From Elusimicrobiota bacterium (GTDB lineage Bacteria > Elusimicrobiota > Elusimicrobia > UBA1565 > UBA9628): a stretch of DNA of 38,387 nt. Position numbers and translations under genes: made by a program. Below, piece after piece: positions 22,856 to 28,800 of this stretch. The stretch spans positions 1 to 38,387 of the forward strand of contig JAPLKL010000018.1 of NCBI GenBank assembly GCA_026388095.1, in the 5' to 3' direction. Positions within the stretch are counted from its first letter, which is position 1. Each line of letters begins with the position of its first letter. Below the pieces are notes generated by a model, which saw nothing but the letters and a program-made list of their open reading frames with translations, was not told the origin of the DNA and searched no databases.

Positions 22856-23248
22856 TCATGCCCTGACCGGATGCAGTTGCCCCCGCGCCGTGGAGATCAA
22901 ATACAAGGCGTACTGATTGACGGAGACCCCTTCCTCGGCAGCCTCCTCCTTCAAGCTCCTCTGCAAGGCCTTCGGCAGGCGCAGGAGGAACCTGCCACCC
23001 AGCTCCTGCTGAGAAAGCGGCTTCGGGATCGCGAAACCGCTGTCTTTGCGCACTTGCAGGTGCAGCCGGATGGCCACATCGAGCTCCCGCAGAGCCTCGG
23101 CGGCCGTATCACCCAAGGCGGAACAGCCCATCAATTCCGGCGCGACGGCCACCCAGCAGCCGTCTTCCTCGCTGTGGAAGACCTTGCGCATATAGCCTTC
23201 GGTCTCAAGTCCCTTCTTTGGCCCTTTCGACATATCTCCCCCGCTCAT
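22856..23248 (-). CDS. hicB: HicB-type antitoxin
   Basis: Antitoxin partner of HicA. The N-terminal HicB fold reads FHSEEDGCWVAVAPELMGCS, ALGDTAAEALRELDVAIRLH; the C-terminal half has FLLRLPKALQRSLKEEAAEE and GVSVNQYALYLIS, a ribbon-helix-helix DNA-binding element used for autoregulation. About 130 residues from ATG 23248, which overlaps the hicA stop (ATGA). ATG 23233 is an alternative, with GGGGGAG just upstream. HicB normally neutralises the HicA mRNA interferase and represses the operon. Confidence 0.9.
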   Translation of the reverse strand: MSGGDMSKGPKKGLETEGYMRKVFHSEEDGCWVAVAPELMGCSALGDTAAEALRELDVAIRLHLQVRKDSGFAIPKPLSQQELGGRFLLRLPKALQRSLKEEAAEEGVSVNQYALYLISTARGQLHPVRA

Positions 23249-23487
23249 CTCATCCGCAGGCCGTAGGCATCCACCAGCTCCAGGAACTGCAGGAGCTGAT
23301 ACGGCTTGGCCTCTCCGTCTCGCTCTTGCAGATTGAGGACCGCTCCGCAAGGATGTTTGTAGACGCAGTGGCTGCCGTGCTGCCTGTCGAATCCGAAGCC
23401 GTGGGCCTCCGCCAGCCGGATAAAATCCCGGAAGCGGACATTATGCCGCTCGGTCCGGATCCGACGCAGGAGCTCTTCAGGCTTCAT
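23245..23487 (-). CDS. hicA: HicA-type mRNA interferase toxin
   Basis: An 80-residue toxin of the HicA family, which binds double-stranded RNA and cleaves mRNA. It shows the family layout: KPEELLRRIRTERHNVRFRD, LAEAHGFGF, then RQHGSHCVYKHP with the catalytic histidine, and the final LLQFLELVDAYGL. ATG codons stand at 23490 and 23487; I use the second. The toxin gene precedes the antitoxin, the usual hicAB order. The promoter's -10 box almost touches the start codons, so the message is probably leaderless or the start lies slightly downstream. It overlaps hicB by 4 nt. Confidence 0.87.
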   Translation of the reverse strand: MKPEELLRRIRTERHNVRFRDFIRLAEAHGFGFDRQHGSHCVYKHPCGAVLNLQERDGEAKPYQLLQFLELVDAYGLRMR

Positions 23488-23490
23488 CAT

Positions 23491-23519
23491 ATAATATCGC
23501 CCGCAATATCATTTGTCAA
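23491..23519 (-). promoter_or_regulatory. hicAB promoter with internal direct repeat
   Basis: Minus strand: TTGACA (23519-23514), 17-nt spacer and TATTAT (23496-23491). On the plus strand the word AATATC occurs twice, 12 bp apart start to start, inside the spacer and -10. Such a repeat at one helical turn could be a HicB operator; that is inference. Confidence 0.7.
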
Positions 23520-23535
23520 GGGGGCCAAGAGCCCT

Positions 23536-23569
23536 CACTAAACATACGAGATGCGGGCGAAAAAGTTCC
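23536..23569 (+). repeat. 34-bp direct repeat, left copy
   Basis: Starts CACTAAACATACGAG and ends AAAAGTTCC. It matches 24280-24313 at 28 of 34 positions without gaps, in the same orientation, 744 bp apart. The pair encloses the Phd/RelE-type module. Confidence 0.75.
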
Positions 23570-23616
23570 TTCCGACCGAAGCGCCCGTCTATGGTAGGAG
23601 ACGTCTCGGGCCCGGT

Positions 23617-23931
23617 CTAGGCCAGCCCCAGCCTCACCAGCTTCTGCGCCAGCCGGTACACATCGCCGCGGTCGCCCTCCCGCCGCAGCCCCACGGCCAC
23701 CGCAGTCACCGTCACCACGGCCTTGTCCACCCGGTAGATGACGCGGAACCTCTGCCCCGCCGCCCTCAGACTGCGCAGGCCCGCCAACTCCCCGGCCAAA
23801 GCCTTGCCCTGCTTTTCCGGCTCCAGCGCCAGCCCGTCTATGCGCTTGGCGATCAGAGCCCGCACCCGCGCGTCAGCCACCCCCCTCAGCATATCCAGGG
23901 CCGTCGGCGTGATCGCGATCCGGTAGGTCAA
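23617..23931 (-). CDS. RelE/ParE-family toxin
   Basis: A 104-residue toxin-like protein of the RelE/ParE superfamily: YRIAITPTALDMLRGVADAR, VRALIAKRIDGLALEPEKQG, LRAAGQRFRVIYRVD and a final beta-strand region VTVTAVAVGLRREGD. Members either cut ribosome-bound mRNA (RelE) or poison gyrase (ParE); sequence alone does not decide which. I infer a TTG start at 23931 overlapping the antitoxin TGA (TTGA), giving LTYRIAITP at the family N-terminus. The frame continues upstream only as antitoxin shadow. Coupled translation after the antitoxin is likely. Confidence 0.85.
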   Translation of the reverse strand: MTYRIAITPTALDMLRGVADARVRALIAKRIDGLALEPEKQGKALAGELAGLRSLRAAGQRFRVIYRVDKAVVTVTAVAVGLRREGDRGDVYRLAQKLVRLGLA

Positions 23932-24197
23932 AGGCCCAACCCCTTCTTGGCCTTCTCCCAAGGGATGGCCTTGCCCTGGCGCAGTTCCCTGAGACTCTTG
24001 CGCAGGAGCTCCGCCTGCCCAGGGTCCGAGAGCACTTCCATGGTCTCCATCAGGGCCTCGTAGAGCTCGAAAGGCAGGATGGCCAGGACCGGCTTGCCCC
24101 GCAGGGTCACTTCCACCCCTTCGCCGTGCTTCACTCCCAGATCGCGGGCCAAAGACAACAGCTGCGCCCGGGCCTCGGTCACGCTCAAGGTCGTCAT
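23928..24197 (-). CDS. Phd/YefM-family antitoxin
   Basis: An 89-residue antitoxin: N-terminal DNA-binding part MTTLSVTEARAQLLSLARD and VEVTLRGKPVLAILPFELYE are typical of Phd/YefM, and the charged C-terminus (LRQGKAIPWEKAKKGLGL) would wrap the toxin. ATG 24197 is chosen because AGGAGAAT precedes it at proper spacing; an upstream ATG at 24248 would include operator sequence. A palindrome at 24217-24240 overlaps the -10 box, as expected for autorepression. Overlaps the toxin start by 4 nt. Confidence 0.88.
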   Translation of the reverse strand: MTTLSVTEARAQLLSLARDLGVKHGEGVEVTLRGKPVLAILPFELYEALMETMEVLSDPGQAELLRKSLRELRQGKAIPWEKAKKGLGL

Positions 24198-24216
24198 GGC
24201 ATTCTCCTGTACATAC

Positions 24217-24258
24217 GACTGAACACTATAGTGTACAGTCATATGCACAGTCTGTCAA
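24217..24258 (-). promoter_or_regulatory. TA promoter with palindromic operator
   Basis: Minus strand: TTGACA (24258-24253), 17-nt spacer and TACACT (24235-24230). A 24-bp inverted repeat at 24217-24240 (core ACACTATAGTGT perfect, one mismatch pair in the outer arms) covers the -10 box. An antitoxin dimer bound there would block RNA polymerase. AGGAG follows just before ATG 24197. Confidence 0.82.
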
Positions 24259-24279
24259 CGGCCTGGGAATTTCGGCCCA

Positions 24280-24313
24280 CACTACACATATGAGGAGCGG
24301 CCGGAAAAGTTCC
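24280..24313 (+). repeat. 34-bp direct repeat, right copy
   Basis: Starts CACTACACATATGAG and ends AAAAGTTCC; 28 of 34 positions equal the left copy at 23536-23569. It lies just upstream of the antitoxin promoter, so the two copies bracket promoter, antitoxin and toxin. Confidence 0.75.
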
Positions 24314-24362
24314 ACGGAGGGTCCTGGAGGCTCGATCTGACGGCCAGCGGCGCGAGGCCGCG

Positions 24363-25277
24363 CTATTGGCGGGAGAGTTCCTGGTCGATCTTCGGCCAGA
24401 ACATGCCGGAGAGCCGGTCGGCGCCGAAGTGGATCATCAAGGTCCCCGAATCCATACCCCCCGTGATCGTATACTTCTCCCCGGCCTCCCTGTTCTTCAT
24501 GACCAGCGCCAAGTTGCGCTCGATGCCCTGGTCGGCTTTTCCCGGGAACCTGCCGAAGTCCATGGCGGACCTGAGCAGCGCCGCGTCGTAGATGGAGAAT
24601 GAGGCCTTGCCCACTCTGCCAACGTGCGCGAACGGATGGTTCTGAGGCTTATCGTCCCGGATCTCCACCTTCGTGGGCTTTTCCAGGTCGTAGAACAGGG
24701 TCTCATAGGATCGCGTGATGGCGACGACGTGGCCGGCGATGACCCGGAGCTCATCGGGCGCCTCGCCAAGAGGGATATCCGGCGACATCGGCATGGGCAT
24801 ATTGCGTGAAGCGAGGATCTCCTTGGGGAAGACCCAGACATGCCAGAAGCCCAGCGGCGGCGGCCCGCTCCTGCCGTAGGTCCAGATCGTGATCTCCTGC
24901 TCTTTGAGAGCCGGATTCAGGTCCGCGGTGACCGGATCCAGGATGTACCCGGCGCTGCGCAGCGTTTGGATGATGAAGCCGGCCACATCGGTCCCGGGCG
25001 CGGACGCGCCCACGCCGGGGACCTGGCCCACGCTCGATTCGCCGACCGCCACATCCGCCGCGCCGGCCACAGCCTTGCCCCGGACCTCCGGGACAGCCGC
25101 CGCATCGCTCTTCAGGATAGCCTTGAGGTCATAGTCGTTGACCTCCCGCGGCGCGTCGCGCAGGGTCTGCCGCTCGCTCGCAGACAGGACCGGCCGGGAC
25201 TGCTGGCGTCCCAGCCAGATGGTCGTGCCTGCGATCGCCAACAGGATGAGGCCCAGAGGGGTGAGCAGCCTTCTCAT
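24363..25277 (-). CDS. membrane-anchored periplasmic protein of unknown function
   Basis: A 304-residue protein with an N-terminal membrane anchor or uncleaved signal (LLTPLGLILLAIAGTTIWLG). A spacer follows, and then a domain with IWTYGRSGPPPLGFWHVWVF, AGHVVAITRSYETLFYDLEK and AGEKYTITGGMDSGTLMIHF. Composition is that of an extracytoplasmic protein with few cysteines. A good ribosome site (GGGAGG) precedes ATG 25277. I recognise no family. Neighbours upstream on the same strand are membrane proteins, separated by about 110 bp. Confidence 0.72.
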   Translation of the reverse strand: MRRLLTPLGLILLAIAGTTIWLGRQQSRPVLSASERQTLRDAPREVNDYDLKAILKSDAAAVPEVRGKAVAGAADVAVGESSVGQVPGVGASAPGTDVAGFIIQTLRSAGYILDPVTADLNPALKEQEITIWTYGRSGPPPLGFWHVWVFPKEILASRNMPMPMSPDIPLGEAPDELRVIAGHVVAITRSYETLFYDLEKPTKVEIRDDKPQNHPFAHVGRVGKASFSIYDAALLRSAMDFGRFPGKADQGIERNLALVMKNREAGEKYTITGGMDSGTLMIHFGADRLSGMFWPKIDQELSRQ

Positions 25278-25388
25278 CGGGATAGCCTCCCTACACGAAC
25301 ATGGCGTCGGGGTATAGTGGGTCCTGCGATATCAACTGAGGATACCCCCTCATCCCCAGCCTGTCAAGAGGAAGCGTCTTCTCCCCGC

Positions 25389-26879
25389 TCAGAGCACCTT
25401 AAAGACGAAGCCCTCGCCGTCCTCGTCCAGGATCTTGTAGCGCCGGTCGCGTCCCACCAGCTCACGGAAGGCCCCCGACCTTTGCGAGCACAGCCCGAAG
25501 CGCGCCTGGAACCGCTCCCGGAACGCCCGGTGGATCTCGTCCGGCGGCAAGGTCACGTTGGCCGCGCCGTGCCAGAGCCTCCAGAGCGCCGGGTCCCAGG
25601 AGTACATGAACACCGGGTCCAGCATCACGAAGTAGCGGTGCTGGTCGTTGAAGTACAGCAGCTCGGGCGGCTCGTCCCAATCGCAGGTGTAGATCACTTC
25701 CCCCGCGGGAGCCTGGGCCGCCAGCGTGCGCGCCAGCCGCTCGAACTGCGGCGGCTTGACGCGGGACATCTGGCCGCGCACCGACAGCACCCACGAGCCG
25801 CTGGCCGCCGCCACCATCACCAGCCAGACCGCCAGCAGCGCCCGGGCCGCGCCGCGCTGCGGCGGCAGCAAGGACCGCGGCGAGCCGCCCGGGAACACGT
25901 CGCTGAACGCGAAAGCGCAGAACAGCGTGGACACCGGCAGGGAGTACTCGATGAAGCGCTTGGAGACCAATGTCAGGAAGACCAAGGTCACCGTGATCGG
26001 GAACAGAACGCGCGTGCGCTCCGAGAGCGGCGGACGCAGGTGCATGAACGCGAACAGAACGGCCAGCAGATGCAGGATGAGCGGCCCGTGCGCCGAGAGC
26101 AGCTGCAGCGTGTCCATCGGGCGGATCTCGCCGCCCTGCGACAGCGCGACCTGATGCGTCACCGAGTAGAACATGCTGACCAGGTTCTGCACGTAGAAGA
26201 ACCGGATGTCCTTCGGGAAATACGGGTGCAGCACCATGGCCAGCGCGTAGGCCCCCAGCCCGAGCAGGAAGATGCGGTGCTCGCTGCGCCGCTCCATGGC
26301 CTTCAGATAGGCGGCGCGCAGGGCCGCGAAGACCACGGGCAGGAAAGCCGCCACGTAGGCGAACGGGTACAGGAAGCAGAGCGCGGCGAAAGGCTTCTTC
26401 CGGTCGTTGAGCAGGAAATGCAGGCTCCACAGCAGCAGAGTGATGGAGAGCACCTGGGGACGCACGTCCAGCAAGCGCCACCAGAAGAAGCTCCCGCCCA
26501 TCAGGAGCAGCCAGAACCAATAGATCCGGTTCGGGACGCGGTTGAGCGTGAGGATCATGAAGAAGCTGGTCAGCGCCAGCGCGGAGAAGAGCACGCCCGC
26601 GATCTTGCCTCCCAAAGCCAAGCCGCCGAAGGTGAACGGGATGAGCAGAAGATGGTAGAGCAAAGAGCCGTCGCTGAAGCCCTCCCGCCAGAGGCTGAAG
26701 TGCGCCCAGGGGAAGCCCTTCAGGAAAAGCCCGTGCTGGCGCATCAGGGCTGAAAGCTTGATGTGGTAGTAGCAGTCCGGCTCGGGCAGGTACGGGGTCT
26801 GGAACTGGAACCAGGCACAGACCGCGCAGCAGAACAGGAAGACGGCCAGCGCCTGCGGCCAGAGCCGGGCTGGTTTCAT
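25389..26879 (-). CDS. multi-pass GT-C-like membrane protein
   Basis: A 496-residue protein with about ten membrane segments and a soluble C-terminal domain. The first periplasmic loop contains PYLPEPDCYYHIKLSALMRQ, an acidic D-x-YYH motif like that of GT-C glycosyltransferases and STT3-type oligosaccharyltransferases, which use lipid-linked sugars. FSDGSLLYHLLLIPF and LDVRPQVLSITLLLW also fit that fold. The C-terminal part ends in GRDRRYKILDEDGEGFVFKV. It may transfer a sugar from a polyprenyl-phosphate donor; donor and acceptor are unknown. The start overlaps the stop of the MarC-family gene (ATGA), so the two are coupled. Confidence 0.7.
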   Translation of the reverse strand: MKPARLWPQALAVFLFCCAVCAWFQFQTPYLPEPDCYYHIKLSALMRQHGLFLKGFPWAHFSLWREGFSDGSLLYHLLLIPFTFGGLALGGKIAGVLFSALALTSFFMILTLNRVPNRIYWFWLLLMGGSFFWWRLLDVRPQVLSITLLLWSLHFLLNDRKKPFAALCFLYPFAYVAAFLPVVFAALRAAYLKAMERRSEHRIFLLGLGAYALAMVLHPYFPKDIRFFYVQNLVSMFYSVTHQVALSQGGEIRPMDTLQLLSAHGPLILHLLAVLFAFMHLRPPLSERTRVLFPITVTLVFLTLVSKRFIEYSLPVSTLFCAFAFSDVFPGGSPRSLLPPQRGAARALLAVWLVMVAAASGSWVLSVRGQMSRVKPPQFERLARTLAAQAPAGEVIYTCDWDEPPELLYFNDQHRYFVMLDPVFMYSWDPALWRLWHGAANVTLPPDEIHRAFRERFQARFGLCSQRSGAFRELVGRDRRYKILDEDGEGFVFKVL

Positions 26880-27484
26880 CCCGGCTTGCCGAAGAACTGC
26901 GCCAAGCCGGTCAGCAGCATCTGCACCGCGATGGTGGTCAGGATCATGCCCATGAGGCGCTGGATGGCGGTCACGCCCCGCTCGCCCAGGAGCCTGCAGA
27001 TGGCCGCGGCGTTGGAGAGGATGGCCAGCGAGCCGGCCCAGGCCACGACCATCGCCACGGACAGCTTCCAGAAGCCCACATCGCTCTTGGAGGCCAGGAT
27101 GAGCACCGTGGTCATGGCCGAAGGCCCCACGATGAGCGGAGTCGCCAGGGGCACGAAGAAGGGCTCCCCCGAGGGCATCTCCCCGAACATCCCCTCACCG
27201 CTGGCCGGGAAGATCATGCGCACCGAGATCAGGAAGAGCACGATGCCGCCGGAGATGCCCAAAGCCGGGTCCTGGATGCCCAGCAGGTTGAGGAAGAACT
27301 GCCCGAAGAGCAGGAAGAAGAACAGCAGGGCCAGAGCGAAGAGGTGCTCGCGCACCATGATGGGCCGCGCCCTCGCCTGCGGGATGCCCTTGAGCAGGCC
27401 CGCGATGAGCGGGAGGTTGCCCAAAGGGTCCATGACCAGGAAAAGGATGGAGATGCAGGACAGCAGGCTCATGTTATCTTTCAT
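26876..27484 (-). CDS. MarC-family integral membrane protein
   Basis: A 202-residue protein with six hydrophobic segments and the MarC/UPF0056 signatures: ILFLVMDPLGNLPLIAGLL near the N-terminus, GISGGIVLFLISVRMIF, and PLATPLIVGPSAMTTVLILA in the second half. The family is found in the inner membrane of many bacteria; its transport function is unresolved and the old link to multiple antibiotic resistance has been withdrawn. I prefer ATG 27484 (MKDNMSLLSC), preceded by AGAGG; the frame opens at 27508. It overlaps the GT-C-like gene by 4 nt. Confidence 0.9.
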   Translation of the reverse strand: MKDNMSLLSCISILFLVMDPLGNLPLIAGLLKGIPQARARPIMVREHLFALALLFFFLLFGQFFLNLLGIQDPALGISGGIVLFLISVRMIFPASGEGMFGEMPSGEPFFVPLATPLIVGPSAMTTVLILASKSDVGFWKLSVAMVVAWAGSLAILSNAAAICRLLGERGVTAIQRLMGMILTTIAVQMLLTGLAQFFGKPG

Positions 27485-27534
27485 CCAGGGAACCTCTGAC
27501 GACGACATTCTACATAGTCCGCGCCCCGATAAGC

Positions 27535-27540
27535 TATACT
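27535..27540 (+). promoter_or_regulatory. -10 box of the EAL gene
   Basis: TATACT lies 22 nt before ATG 27563, in the 78-bp gap divergent from the MarC gene. No good -35 seen. Confidence 0.4.
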
Positions 27541-27562
27541 ATCCACCCAGAAGCTCCTGGCC

Positions 27563-28750
27563 ATGAAGAGAACGGCCTCCCGCCCCCGCCCCACCTACGC
27601 CCTGGTCTTCCGCTTCTGCGACCCCGCCGAGATGCAGTACATGCACGGCCACCGCATCAGCGCCGTGGTGCACCGGGACATCAGCAGGCGCTTCGGCCGC
27701 ATCGCACGGCGCGTGCTCAGCCGCCACGCGCCCCTCGGCGCGCCCTTCACGCCTCTGCCCGGCGTCTGGGTGGCCCCCTTCCGCATGAGGACCTGGGCCG
27801 TGGGCTTCGACGTGGAGGACCAGATCTCGGCCATGACCGGGACCGGCATGGAGCTGGTGCGCGAGATGCTCGACGTGGAGCTCGGCCGCGCCTCGGCCAT
27901 GCACGTGAGGTTCCGCTTCGGCGTGCTCTGCGACCCCTCCGGGGAGACCGCCCCTGAGCGCCTGCATGAGCGCCTCTCCGCCCTCGTCTCCGGGATGGAC
28001 GCGGACCCGGCTGAGCCGGGCGTCTCGCTGGCGCGCTTGCGCGATATCATGCGCCGGGACCTCCTGGATTTCCACCTGCAGCCCATCGTGAGCCTGCACG
28101 ACCTCAAGCCCGTGGGCTTCGAGGCTCTGGTCCGCGGCCCGGCCGGAGGGCCGGTGGAGCGGGCCGACAAGCTCTTCGCGGCCGCGGCCTACCATGGCCT
28201 GCAGCAAGAGCTGGAGCTTGCCTGCGTGGCCGGGGCGTGGAAGCAGGCCGCGAGCCTGCGCGCCCCCTACTGGCTCTCGGTCAACCTGGGGCCGGACCTC
28301 TTCCACGCCCCCGCCCTGCGGCGCCTGGTGCGCAGTCCGCGCGACCTGCGCCGGCGCGTCTTCGAGCTCACGGAGCATCTGCCCATCCGCTCGCCCCACA
28401 GGCTCAACGCCGCCGCCCACCCCCTGCGCCGCCGCGGCGCGCGCGTGGCCTTGGACGACGCGGGCTGCGGCTACCTCAACATGGGCATGGTGGAGGCGCT
28501 CTCTCCCCACATCGTCAAGCTCTGCATCACGGCCATCCGCCGCATCGAGGCCGGCGCCGCCCCGTTTCGCGCCATCAAGGACGTGGTGGGCCGCATCTAT
28601 CGGGCCGAGGCGGCGCCCCTGGCCGAGGGCGTGGAGACCGCGGAGCAGCTCAAGGCCGTGCGCGGCTGCGGCTTCGAGCTGGCGCAAGGCTATCTCTTCG
28701 GCCGGCCCCGGCCGGCCCGCGAAGTGCTCTCCAACCTGGGCAGCTTCTAG
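27563..28750 (+). CDS. EAL-domain protein (cyclic di-GMP phosphodiesterase-like)
   Basis: A 395-residue cytosolic protein. The C-terminal EAL domain (about 160-390) should hydrolyse or bind cyclic di-GMP: FHLQPIVSLHDLKPVGFEAL with the EALVR motif, WLSVNLG (metal Asn), FELTEH, VALDDAGCGY (loop 6, consensus DDFGTGYSS), HIVKLCITAI (consensus VKID), PLAEGVETAEQ and ELAQGYLFGRP. The main acidic residues, the Lys and the Gln are kept, but loop 6 and the residue after KL deviate, so activity may be reduced or turned into sensing. The N-terminal 150 residues match no domain I know and could be a degenerate partner or sensory domain. It is followed by the autotransporter. Confidence 0.85.
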   Translation: MKRTASRPRPTYALVFRFCDPAEMQYMHGHRISAVVHRDISRRFGRIARRVLSRHAPLGAPFTPLPGVWVAPFRMRTWAVGFDVEDQISAMTGTGMELVREMLDVELGRASAMHVRFRFGVLCDPSGETAPERLHERLSALVSGMDADPAEPGVSLARLRDIMRRDLLDFHLQPIVSLHDLKPVGFEALVRGPAGGPVERADKLFAAAAYHGLQQELELACVAGAWKQAASLRAPYWLSVNLGPDLFHAPALRRLVRSPRDLRRRVFELTEHLPIRSPHRLNAAAHPLRRRGARVALDDAGCGYLNMGMVEALSPHIVKLCITAIRRIEAGAAPFRAIKDVVGRIYRAEAAPLAEGVETAEQLKAVRGCGFELAQGYLFGRPRPAREVLSNLGSF

Positions 28751-28787
28751 GAAACGGGCCGCAGTGCTCCTGACCGGCTGAATACGC

Positions 28788-28793
28788 TATAAT
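28788..28793 (+). promoter_or_regulatory. -10 box of the autotransporter gene
   Basis: A perfect TATAAT ending 7 nt before ATG 28801, implying a leader of zero to two bases. No convincing -35. Confidence 0.6.
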
Positions 28794-28800
28794 GCCCGGG

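Noticed and set aside
24840-26753. A 637-codon open frame on the plus strand
   Set aside because: It is antisense to the exported-protein and GT-C-like genes and has shadow composition (Gln/Arg/His-rich).
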